Below are positions 9,715 to 18,377 of a DNA stretch of 27,621 nucleotides, piece by piece. The notes beneath the pieces were generated by a model. The model did no database searches and was not told the origin of the DNA. It worked only from the letters and a program-made list of their open reading frames with translations. The stretch's first letter is position 1. Each line of letters opens with the position of its first letter. The stretch comes from Coemansia sp. RSA 1804. Taxonomy: Eukaryota; Kickxellomycota; Kickxellomycetes; Kickxellales; Kickxellaceae. Where the stretch lies: positions 1 to 27,621 of the forward strand of contig JANBTH010000196.1 of assembly GCA_027578815.1 (NCBI GenBank), written 5' to 3'. Both the position numbers and the translations under genes were made by a program.

Positions 9715-10023
9715 TTATAAGCTTAAATTTGTTGAGCTCTTTCGAGGATCTGATTTGTATGTAATGGGTAGTTCTTTCTCTCTATCTATACGTTCCATTC
9801 TTTTCTTTGCTTTTTGTTCTTTTTCTTTTGCTTGTCTTTCTTGCTCTAATTTCCTTCTTTCCATTCTTGCATTTAGCTTATCATTATCTTCTTGTATTTG
9901 TTGTAGAGTTCTGTCCTTTTTTCTTTGGTATGCTGATCTTCTTTTCTCATATTTGCTTTGATTCGCTTCATTTGCAAATGTAATGTGTTGATAGCTATTA
10001 TTGCCACCGGTAGTATTTTCCAT
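9715..10023 (-). CDS. Copy B: small charged coiled-coil-like protein, unknown function
   Basis: An intact 102-codon frame with a true ATG. The product has a polar Asn/Thr/Gln-rich N-terminus (residues 1-25) followed by a long stretch very rich in Lys, Glu and Arg (about 26-90) with few helix breakers. That stretch probably forms a single charged helix or coiled coil. I recognise no named domain, signal peptide or membrane segment. The case for a real gene is that two other copies (8278-8541, 13129-13362) share the ATG position, an N-terminal M-x-[ND]-TT motif, the central [GR]RS[VA]Y block and the upstream DNA. A TATA-like element lies 38-47 nt before the ATG. All three copies are on the minus strand. 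Expression is unproven. Confidence 0.55.
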   Translation of the reverse strand: MENTTGGNNSYQHITFANEANQSKYEKRRSAYQRKKDRTLQQIQEDNDKLNARMERRKLEQERQAKEKEQKAKKRMERIDREKELPITYKSDPRKSSTNLSL

Positions 10024-11146
10024 GTCTAAGTAAAAAAATTAGCTCAGTATTAAATTGTCGCCTTTATATGTATTCTAATAAATGTATATAGTAAATTATT
10101 TAGGAGTAAAATAAAAACCAGTTGGCTAGAGAAAGCAACGCAGTTGCACATTCAATCTTTTTATACTAAAAATTCAAAAAAATTAATTTACATAAAATTA
10201 ATTTAAATACAATTAGATATCAACCCTTAAGGCTTCTAATTCTGGTATTAAATGCTATACATAAGTTTTACACATCAAAAGCTAGACTGTAAGCTTTTTG
10301 TTTCTGTTATTAGCTTATTAAGCGCAGGAGACACAAATTAGATACTGTACATATCTTAATTTACTGTTTAAATTTATCTACTCACGTGTTACATATTGGG
10401 GAGTAGATTTGCATTGACAAAACGTATATAAAAAGAAACATGTTAAATCCCACCTATTGAATAGGTTCTGCATATTAATGCAATTAGTTTATAATTTTTA
10501 TAATTCATGAATTTATATCCTGCTGCCCTACGGCTTCCAAACATGAAAATGCAAATGAAACCATTTGAAAGGTTAAATGTTATGCTCGTATATTAAAGTT
10601 TACGATATAGCCATTTTAGAGCCTTAAATGCCAAGACTTGACATAGTGCCAACAAAGCACCGGCAAGAATATTATAGGCATTATTAATTTTAAAACTAGA
10701 TATTTAGGGTTGTTATTGACGTATCCTGTCTGTACCACATTATATCTAAATATAAACAAGTGCATGCTTGTGCAAAATATGTGATAGACATGTTTGAATA
10801 AAATATAGAATTAACCAAATGAAACGTATTTGATACTGGAATTTTTTCTTAAATAGCCAAAACGGATGTTTGAGTGTGACATCTCAGATACATTTCTAAG
10901 CCACGTTGTGGATGCAGATTCTTGTATCCGCATGTCACCAATGGTACCTGATTCTCACGTGTACATATCTGTCAAGAAAATACATGATTAGCAAAGCAAA
11001 ACTTTTTTAGAATCAGATGCACTGAAGGCTTAAAAACCATCGAATCAGTGAAGCTGCCGGACCTAATAAGTTTCTTCTGTCTTTTTCATTCTCCTTTTTT
11101 CACTGTTTTTTGCTCTTTAGTTTCCAAAGTATTTTTCTCTATAACT
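10024..11146. other. Upstream DNA of copy B and flank of the F-box-like relic
   Basis: AT-rich. Positions 10024-10738 belong to duplication unit 2 and include the copy B promoter. From 10739 to 11146 I see no gene, only possible 5' flank of the broken F-box-like gene on the + strand. Confidence 0.5.
10061..10070 (-). promoter_or_regulatory. TATA-like element of copy B
   Basis: On the minus strand this reads CATATAAAGG, 38-47 nt before the copy B ATG. The same decamer, extended to 14 identical bases (CCTTTATATGTATT on the + strand), occurs at the matching place before copy C. The spacing to the ATG implies a very short leader if it acts as a TATA box. Confidence 0.5.
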
Positions 11147-12829
11147 ATGACCACTCCTTCTGCTTTCCAGACCCTTTCTCTGCATATAGCAGAGAAAATC
11201 GCATTTTACTGTTTTTCTTCTAGTCTAGATACAATTTTTATTTTGGACCCGCCCACCAAACAAGATTAGGTTTGGTCCGTATTCTACAATGTTAGCTGTT
11301 ATTGGCGCGAACTTGCTTTTAAATACTTTTTAGCAAGGTTAAAATTTGCATATCCGCTGAGAGGGAATCATGTCGATTGGAGTATCCCTGCTTGCCGAAT
11401 AACATCAGAGTACACAAAGACTACAGAAGCTATGCTAAACGCGTCAACGTGGTATTTGGGTTTAATCCAACCCTTCAATGTGAGAATGCCTTTACGAATT
11501 ATTTTTTAGATTGGCCAGAGGGTCTTGTTTTCTCCTCAGCACACCATTTGTTTGTTGAGATTCCCGAATTCCTTGACCATATATTGGATGAGAACACGTC
11601 CTTTGACAAAAAGAGAGTTTACTGGCTAGCTCAGCGTATACCAATAGTAATGCCACAACTTCAAAAAGTTGCTCTCGGCGTTTTTAAACCAAACTTACCC
11701 GAGTATAATCTGTCGTTTGACTGTACTTCAAAGGTAGAAGATTTTCTGTCAGAAGTTTCTGAAAAGATCAAATTGCTTGCAATATCCAAAGGAGAATTGT
11801 CTCCACCGCGTGGAAACCAGTTTATGCAGAATAGCGTAGAGCTCACAAAGGTTGAATGCTCCTTAGACCAGGATGACCTTTACGTCCACGTCATCGGAAA
11901 GTCAGCTTCCACTCTGGTGTTGTTAAATATTATTGACATCAACATGCAAAACATAAGGTCGTTTATTTTTGACAAAAAAGACAAGCCGGTTGTGTATTCA
12001 AGCTTGCAAATATTTAGGTTTAGTAGTCCCGACAACTCTGCTCAAACCAAAGCCCTTAGTGTAGATAGAGATGTAGTTCTGTTTCCAGCGTTAAAATCTC
12101 TTCAATGGGATTCATGGTATATATTCGATGACAACGCGCTATTCCGAGGCATCCACAACACCCTGAAGTATTTTAATATTAGAACTAATGTCCGTATATC
12201 AGACATAGAATAGACACAAGGCCTTTGCTCCTGGCAAGTATAGCCGACTGAGCCACGTCTCTGTCTACGATTTTGTAGATAATGGCATTGCTGAGAATGA
12301 TTTTGAAATGCTTTCAAGCTTTGGAGTAAAACTTATCACTCCGGCAAAGACAACCTTTTTTTCTGCAAAAAAAGGGCTTCATGGTGTTAATAGCATTTTT
12401 GCAGAAACTCCAAACCTAGATAACATCCAAGTACTGCGTTTTTCTGGATTTAATGGCACGCTGCTTAAACTTATTGAAATTGTAAAGCTTTTGCCAAATT
12501 TGTCAACACTTGAATGTGTTTCTGGAAACATTGACTTTGAGCCTAATATTACACAGCTTGCCAACTTTATTGACAATATCTACAAAGATAATTATCCTCT
12601 AAGTCACCGGTTTAGGCGTTGGAAGTTTATAGAAGAAAACGCCAACGAGATAAAACCCGCGACAGAGACAGCGCTTGCATTTGCCATTCTATGCACAAAC
12701 TTTACTTTGGCGTGCGTTCCACATAGCTACAGATATGATTTTGAAAGCACCATCGTATATCTCACTGCAAGCGAATTGAATGACAAACACGTTGACAGAA
12801 TACAGCGTGTTCTCTGGATAGCAGACTGA
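11147..12829 (+). pseudogene. Broken F-box-like/repeat protein gene of a Kickxellales-type family
   Basis: A 1.68-kb stretch reads as one ancestral protein of about 560 residues in three successive frames. It starts MTTPSAFQTLSLHIAEKI at 11147, the F-box-like opening typical of a large family I associate with Coemansia-like fungi. An in-frame TAG lies at 11267-11269, after which the frame continues (VSCYWRELAF). A frameshift near 11375-11380 leads into the frame running to 12213. A second near 12205-12215 leads into the frame ending at 12829. Conserved-looking segments remain on both sides of each break, including FDDNALFRG and TLKYFNI before the second. The gaps are too short for introns. 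Family members are presumed substrate adaptors or repeat proteins; this copy should be non-functional. Confidence 0.65.
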
Positions 12830-13128
12830 TATGGCAGAACAATAATACTGATTTAGTAATATATTTTTATACTTTATCCAAATAATTTTTTATTCAGATA
12901 ACTATTAAACAACACTAAATAGGAGGGCTTCTTATCTCCATGGAATTTTTGGCAATTAAATTACGCGACAACGCAGGTGTTGCTATAGGCTGTAAACCAG
13001 ATTAAATCCGTGCCACAAACACAAGCGTGACATGTACAATTGCAAGTACTTGCAAATTTTGCTATGGCGTGAATTTAAAAACCAAAAAGGAATTTTAACT
13101 GCAACGTTAATTAGCTAATGGACATTAA
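12830..13128. other. Spacer between F-box-like relic and copy C
   Basis: AT-rich, with no gene seen. The last 35-40 nt before the copy C stop (AACTGCAA, then ATTAATTAAG) match the DNA beside the copy B stop (about 9673-9711), so the family's similarity extends past the coding part. Confidence 0.45.
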
Positions 13129-13362
13129 TTAAGTGCCGAATGAGCCCAAATCCGTTGTGCCACTTCGAAAACTTAATTTTTTTATTTGGGCTTGTTCTTT
13201 CGCTCTACACTGAAGTTCCTTTTTTTTCTTTTGTTGATTTGGGGCTTTACTCTTATGTTTGTCATACACTGATCTTCCATCATCACGTTTGCCTTTACTT
13301 ATTCCATCACTAAATCTAACGTTCATTGTTTTTTGAGTGCTATTCGTAGTAGTATCTCCCAT
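13129..13362 (-). CDS. Copy C: small Lys-rich protein of the same family, unknown function
   Basis: A 77-codon ATG-started frame, MGDTTTN at the N-terminus, with DDGRSVYDKHK in the middle aligning with GSGRSVYKRLK of copy A and EKRRSAYQRKK of copy B. The tail is Lys/Gln-rich and then diverges, ending earlier than copy B with a Ser/Gly/Thr-rich C-terminus. The change suggests an indel or frame slip after the KKKKE run. Upstream DNA is shared with copies A and B for about 150 nt, including the TATA-like decamer at 13401-13410. The gene is divergent from the PRP16-like helicase, with 476 nt between the starts. It could be a decaying copy; no function can be assigned. Confidence 0.4.
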   Translation of the reverse strand: MGDTTTNSTQKTMNVRFSDGISKGKRDDGRSVYDKHKSKAPNQQKKKKELQCRAKEQAQIKKLSFRSGTTDLGSFGT

Positions 13363-13838
13363 GATTAAGTGAAAAAAGTTAGCTTGGTATTAAAATGTTA
13401 CCTTTATATGTATTTCAATATATGAATATGTGAATAAAAAGTTGAAATAAAAGAAAAAACTACTCATCTAGAGAAGGCGAGGCGGCAGCACATCTAATTT
13501 TTATATTCCAATACTCCAAGGTATCAATTTGTGCATAATTTCCAGTTTTCACTGTGCAAACCCAATTTTCATAATATTGTTGACTGATAGCCCATAATCG
13601 GATTGGGAAATGAACCAGTCTCATCATTATCACTATCATTTTTATATTTTAATATGAAATCACAGCAGCATAATTCGCAGAAAGCTATCACCTGTTCTAT
13701 TTGCCAACCTCTATTATTATTATCATTGACATTGCAATTATTCTTTATTTCTTACACTCAATGATTGAGTGAAACATAAATCGGGGTATTTTGAAGAAAA
13801 CTTATTGCTGCAATTGCTGTTAATAGAGCAGAGTTGAT
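13363..13838. other. Divergent spacer: copy C promoter and PRP16 promoter
   Basis: The left third (13363-13510) is the upstream block shared by copies A, B and C. The right part, up to the helicase ATG, shows no similarity to the other copies and should hold the helicase promoter. No clear TATA or CCAAT motif stands out there, and no RNA gene is seen. Confidence 0.45.
13401..13410 (-). promoter_or_regulatory. TATA-like element of copy C
   Basis: The minus-strand decamer CATATAAAGG, 39-48 nt before the copy C ATG, is identical to the element before copy B. The matching place before copy A (8579-8593) reads with CACAAAG in place of AAAGG, so the element is damaged in the copy that also has a premature stop. 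Confidence 0.5.
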
Positions 13839-16800
13839 ATGGACACGCAGGATATTGACTTCAACCTCGTTGGTGAGGTGAAGCAAATACTTGAAAATGC
13901 AGCAGAGGGAAAGTTGCAACAGTTTGCTACAGATATTGTGAGCAAGCGGCTTATTCAGTTTGGAACCAAAGCAGGTAGCTTCCAGCTGTTTGAAAACGCA
14001 TGCAAGATGTTTGGGCGGTTTGATAGCAATAGTCTCCAGGTGGCATATAACACAATTCAGGCATACCAGAAAGGAAAGGCTAAGACGGAATTGACCGGCA
14101 AACTGTTTGCAGGGGTGGATGCTGGAAACAAGAAGCATCAGCATAGACAGTCCACGAATACTTCCTCTGACGGGCATGGTGGCGGTGACAGTAGCGGAGG
14201 ACTAGTGTACGTGCCCAAAGGCAGACGCCGCTTTGAAAACACAGAAGCCGAAGATTCAAACTCGCTAACATCAAAAAAGTACAGCAGCAGCACCGCCGAG
14301 CACCGACCAACAACCAGCGACCGGGGCAAGTCAGCGTTGGGGCTTGACAAGCTTGCAGCCAAGCTACGGGCGGATGCAGTAAAGTCGATGCGGGAGCGGC
14401 AGGACACGAAAGGTGAGGAGACAAGGAAGGAGGAAATACATAAGCAAGACGCCGTGAAGGGGCCGCAGTTCAGAGTTCAACACGTGCCTTCCAGTTTGCG
14501 TAAACGACGGGCCGACACGCCGTCTGATCCCGGCGGGGTTTCAGCAAGTGCCCAGCAGCGATTAGAAGAACACCGACGACGTCTCACCCAGCGTCACCGC
14601 CAAGCAGACCCGCACACCGGCGGTCGGAGTCGCATCGGCGACAGCGAAAGAGATACCAGGAGGGACCACCGACCGCGATCTCGATCACCAGATCGGCGAG
14701 ATGGAGGCAGCGAGCGTGGGACAAGCCGCTCGAGTGGCAGGCGAGACGAAAGCAGAAGCTCGTCGCGGATTGGCACGCCTGGAAGACCATCCACTAGCAG
14801 CGGCAAAGGTAGCAGGTGGGATATGCCGACACCGCAGCACCGGCAGCAATTATCAGACACTGGCAGACGAGAAGAGACTAGAGATTTGTCGCGATCCTTT
14901 GGCACACCTGGCAGGCCATCCACTGGCGGCAATAGTAGAGGCAGCAGGTGGGATGCGCCGACGCCGCAGCACCGGCAAGCGCCGACCACGCCGCGCTGGC
15001 GTCAATGGACAGACATTGGTGGACGTGAAGATGATAACACGGATACGACAGACCGGCGAGAATGGGAGGCAGCGCAGCGGCAATTGGATCGCGACTGGTA
15101 CGGTGGCGACGAAACCGGCGGAGCCGTAGACGATGCACACAATCCGTTTGCAGACTACGTGGACCACGACGACCGGCTGGAGGCCAAGCTGCTGGGACAG
15201 CAGGCGAAGCGCATGACTGCGCGGCAGATGCAGTACAGTCGCGATAACGATCGGTGGGAGACCAACCGGCTGACGCAGTCGGGCGTGATGCAGACGGCAG
15301 GAGCCGACGATGTGGACGATGATGCGGACGGAGCGCGTGTGCATCTGCTGGTGCATGATCTAAAGCCGCCGTTTCTGGAGGGCACTGTGCTGACGAGGCT
15401 GGCGGATCCGGTTCAGACCGTGGTTGATCCGACCAGCGATCTGGCTGTGTTTTCGCGCAAGGGAAGTGCGCTTGTGCGTGATATCCGCGAGAAGCGCGAG
15501 CGCATGAAGGCCACGCGCGACGCTGTTGACGCGGCAGGCACCACGCTGGGCAACGTCATGGGCGTTGTTGCAGAGGAGACGCAAGACATGCAGAAGGATG
15601 AGGCATCAGCGCAGCCACCGAAACCAACACCGGCAGAGAAACCGGCGGCAGAAGCTCAGCAGACGGCGTTTGGCGGATCAGAGTTCTCGCGCTCGCGCTC
15701 ACTGCGGGAACAGCGTGAGTTTCTGCCAGCATTTGCGTGTCGCGACGCATTGATGCAGACGATTGGCGAAAACCAGGTGACGGTGGTTGTGGGCGAGACC
15801 GGGTCAGGCAAAACCACGCAGCTGGCGCAGTACCTGCATGAGGCAGGGTACACGCGCCGCGGCATGATTGCGTGCACTCAACCGCGGCGCGTGGCGGCAA
15901 TGAGTGTGGCGAAGCGTGTGGCCGAGGAGATGGATGTGACGGTGGGTGGCACCGTCGGATACGCGATTCGCTTCGAGGACTGCACATCGCCGCAAACGCT
16001 GCTCAAGTACATGACGGACGGCGTGCTTCTGCGCGAGGCACTTGCGCGTCGCGACCTTGCGCAGTACAGCGCTGTCATCATCGACGAGGCACACGAGCGC
16101 ACGCTCAACACAGACGTTTTGCTTGGGCTGCTGCGCCAGATTGCATCCTCCCGCCGTGACATCAAGATCATCGTCACGTCGGCCACCATGGATGCCCAGC
16201 GGTTTGCCGACTTCTTTGGCAGCGCGCCGGTCTTCACGATTCCGGGCCGCACGTTCCCGGTGGATGCGATGTTTAGCAAGACGCCGTGCGAGGACTACGT
16301 TGACAGCGCCGTCCGCCAGACACTAACCATCCATTTGTCGCAGCCGCCTGGCGATATCCTGGTGTTTATGACTGGCCAGGAGGACATTGAGGCCTGCTGC
16401 GACGCCCTGCGCGACCGCCTAGCTGCCGTTACTGGTGCTGCGCCGCTGACGGTGCTGCCGATTTACTCGCAGCTGCCGGCCGATCTGCAGGCCAAGATCT
16501 TTGAGCCCGCGCCTGCGCGCAAGGCTGTGGTTGCCACCAACATTGCCGAGACGTCGCTGACAGTCGACGGCGTGCGCTACGTGGTTGACTGCGGCTTCTA
16601 CAAGCTCAAGGTTTATAACCCACGTATTGGAATGGACTCGCTGCAGGTCACACCTATTGCACAGGCCAACGCCCGACAACGCGCCGGTCGCGCCGGAAGA
16701 ACGGCTCCTGGCGTTGCGTATCGCCTCTACACAGAGCGCGCATTCCGCGACGAGATGTTTGCGGCGCCCATTCCCGAGATCCAGCGCACCAACCTTGCTT

Positions 16801-17840
16801 ACGTGGTGATGCTGCTTAAATCCATCGGCGTTGGCAGTCTCGAGGACTTTGACTTTCTCGATCCGCCGCCACGCGACACTATTCGCACATCCATGTACCA
16901 GCTGTGGACGCTGGGCGCACTGGACAACATCGGCGGCATCACCGATCTGGGTCGCCGGATGGTGCATCTTCCGCTGGATCCGGCGCCTGCCAAGATGCTT
17001 GCCACCGCGCAGGAGCTCGGTTGCGCCGCCGAGATCGTCACCATTGTCTCGATGCTTGCCGTACCATCAGTCTTCTACCGCCCCAAGGAACGGCTCGACG
17101 AGTCAGATGCTGCGCGCGAGAAGTTCTTTGTTCCCGAATCCGACCACCTCACTCTGCTGAACGTCTATAACCAGTGGCGCGCCAACGGGTACCGCGACTC
17201 CTGGTGCGTCCGGCATTTTGTGCTGCCCAAATCCATGCGCAAGGCCCGCGAGGTGCGCGACCAGCTCGTTGACATTATGCAGCAAGCGTCGCCGACACGG
17301 CAGCTGGCCAGTGCTGGTGCCAATTGGGACATTATTCGGCAGTGCATCTGCTCCGCCTACTTCCACCACGCCGCCCGAACAAAGTCGCTTGGCGAGTACT
17401 CGAATCTACGGACTGGTATGCCGTGCCATGTGCACCCGACTAGTGCGCTTTACGGCATGGGGTACACGCCCGACTATATTGTGTACCATGAGTTGGTCTA
17501 CACTTCCAAGGAGTACATGCAGTGCGTCACTGCAGTGGATCCACGCTGGCTTGCTGAGATGGGCCCCATGTTCTTTAGTCTGCGCGAGCCTGGCGAGACC
17601 CGCACCCACCACGCTCAGTTGCACTTGGCCAAATTCGAGGCCGAGCTTCTTGAGCAAAAGAAGCAAAAGAAGGAGGAGGAAGAAGAAGAGACTGCTCAGA
17701 GTGAGAAGAACGGCCATATTTCATTGTCTGCCATACGTGGTGGCAGCAAGACAGGCTCTGCACGTGCCTCGCGCTCGAGCATTGTTACTCCCGGAAGCAC
17801 TCCCCGTTTCAAGACCCCGCGTCGTCGGACTCATCTTTAG
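13839..17840 (+). CDS. PRP16: PRP16/DHX38-like spliceosomal DEAH-box RNA helicase
   Basis: A 1333-residue DEAH/RHA helicase. Prp16 drives the ATP-dependent remodelling of the spliceosome between the first and second splicing steps. Motifs seen are GETGSGKTT (Walker A, 652-660), TQPRRVAA, DEAH (749-752), SAT (781-783), MTGQEDIE and QRAGRAGR (947-954), then the HA2 and OB-fold regions. SRSLREQREFLPAFA just before the core and EDYVDSAVRQ after it match Prp16/DHX38 rather than Prp2, Prp22 or Prp43. Residues 1-600 are charged and Arg/Ser-rich, as expected. They contain two copies of a GTPGRPS...SRWD-x-PTPQHRQ repeat encoded at 14772-14846 and 14901-14978. The C-terminus ends with a Lys/Glu run and a basic tail. 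One uninterrupted frame; the first ATG is preceded by pyrimidine-poor AT-rich DNA. Confidence 0.95.
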   Translation: MDTQDIDFNLVGEVKQILENAAEGKLQQFATDIVSKRLIQFGTKAGSFQLFENACKMFGRFDSNSLQVAYNTIQAYQKGKAKTELTGKLFAGVDAGNKKHQHRQSTNTSSDGHGGGDSSGGLVYVPKGRRRFENTEAEDSNSLTSKKYSSSTAEHRPTTSDRGKSALGLDKLAAKLRADAVKSMRERQDTKGEETRKEEIHKQDAVKGPQFRVQHVPSSLRKRRADTPSDPGGVSASAQQRLEEHRRRLTQRHRQADPHTGGRSRIGDSERDTRRDHRPRSRSPDRRDGGSERGTSRSSGRRDESRSSSRIGTPGRPSTSSGKGSRWDMPTPQHRQQLSDTGRREETRDLSRSFGTPGRPSTGGNSRGSRWDAPTPQHRQAPTTPRWRQWTDIGGREDDNTDTTDRREWEAAQRQLDRDWYGGDETGGAVDDAHNPFADYVDHDDRLEAKLLGQQAKRMTARQMQYSRDNDRWETNRLTQSGVMQTAGADDVDDDADGARVHLLVHDLKPPFLEGTVLTRLADPVQTVVDPTSDLAVFSRKGSALVRDIREKRERMKATRDAVDAAGTTLGNVMGVVAEETQDMQKDEASAQPPKPTPAEKPAAEAQQTAFGGSEFSRSRSLREQREFLPAFACRDALMQTIGENQVTVVVGETGSGKTTQLAQYLHEAGYTRRGMIACTQPRRVAAMSVAKRVAEEMDVTVGGTVGYAIRFEDCTSPQTLLKYMTDGVLLREALARRDLAQYSAVIIDEAHERTLNTDVLLGLLRQIASSRRDIKIIVTSATMDAQRFADFFGSAPVFTIPGRTFPVDAMFSKTPCEDYVDSAVRQTLTIHLSQPPGDILVFMTGQEDIEACCDALRDRLAAVTGAAPLTVLPIYSQLPADLQAKIFEPAPARKAVVATNIAETSLTVDGVRYVVDCGFYKLKVYNPRIGMDSLQVTPIAQANARQRAGRAGRTAPGVAYRLYTERAFRDEMFAAPIPEIQRTNLAYVVMLLKSIGVGSLEDFDFLDPPPRDTIRTSMYQLWTLGALDNIGGITDLGRRMVHLPLDPAPAKMLATAQELGCAAEIVTIVSMLAVPSVFYRPKERLDESDAAREKFFVPESDHLTLLNVYNQWRANGYRDSWCVRHFVLPKSMRKAREVRDQLVDIMQQASPTRQLASAGANWDIIRQCICSAYFHHAARTKSLGEYSNLRTGMPCHVHPTSALYGMGYTPDYIVYHELVYTSKEYMQCVTAVDPRWLAEMGPMFFSLREPGETRTHHAQLHLAKFEAELLEQKKQKKEEEEEETAQSEKNGHISLSAIRGGSKTGSARASRSSIVTPGSTPRFKTPRRRTHL
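14772..14978 (+). repeat. In-frame duplicated GTPGRPS/RWDxPTPQHRQ block in the helicase N-terminus
   Basis: Two diverged copies of about 75-78 nt, 14772-14846 and 14901-14978, with a period of 129 nt (43 codons). Both encode GTPGRPST, then a short Ser/Gly spacer and SRWD-x-PTPQHRQ. RWD-TP motifs are common in spliceosome proteins such as SF3B1, where the Thr-Pro is phosphorylated. A similar role here is an inference. Confidence 0.7.
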
Positions 17841-18377
17841 GAATCCCGCCTACTTTCTTTTGCTGTTGCAAGCTTGTATTTCTTTTATATATCTTGAGTC
17901 GCAAAAGGATTTGTACAGGTAAAGTGTGGAAGACAATGTAGTGCAGTGATTCTGCCTTATTGTGATGGTTGGGAGAGAAATCCTGCGTTTATTGTTTGAT
18001 GTGCAAGGTGCTCTGTCAGAATGCAATGCAAAAAAGATACATGTCATTGTATTGCCAAAGCTGTGACTATAGCATGCAAAAATGTTATTGTTCCACCATT
18101 GCATTTAATATTGTTAGAATCTCTGAATTGCAGCAAAAAAATAGAATAAAAAACTGCTTGAGAAAAAAAGCTGCGCATTTATTGGTTGACAACTTTTATA
18201 CATGTCTATTTTTTTGTATTTGTCGGTTTGACATGGATAATCTCTCCAAGCTCTTCAATATATCAATTAAACCCCTTCTCTACTCTCAATTAATTCTATT
18301 ATACAAACATTTCCTATTCTCTTCGAAGTTTCTCGTCTTTTTAGCATTCTAATATCTATCTACATTTCTATTTAACA
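17841..18377. other. Spacer between helicase and ABC transporter
   Basis: A 537-nt AT-rich gap in tandem orientation. It contains an AATAAA at 18145-18150, a possible but distant poly(A) signal for the helicase, and a pyrimidine-rich stretch from about 18270 to the transporter ATG that probably forms its leader. The open frame through this gap lacks an ATG near its start and has no protein-like features. Confidence 0.5.

Larger units (their letters stand above)
9715..10738. repeat. Tandem duplication, unit 2
   Basis: Second unit of the direct duplication, partner of 8278-9345. It contains intact copy B plus about 700 nt of its upstream DNA. The TTTAGGGTT/CTGTCTGT anchor at 10703-10732 marks the far end of visible similarity. 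Limits are approximate. Confidence 0.6.

Noticed and set aside
10979..11000. CATGATTAGCAAAGCAAAA as a possible fourth copy start of the small gene family
   Set aside because: Only about ten bases agree with the start region of the copies, and no family-like frame continues on the minus strand.
11267..11300. GT...AG stretch (GTTTGG to GTTAG) as an intron removing the TAG in the F-box-like gene
   Set aside because: It would be only about 26 nt long, and the family-like VSCYWRE segment begins inside it.
17969..18352. 127-codon frame between the helicase and ABC transporter
   Set aside because: It starts with TTG, is AT-rich, and its Cys/Phe/Leu-rich translation suggests no fold or family.
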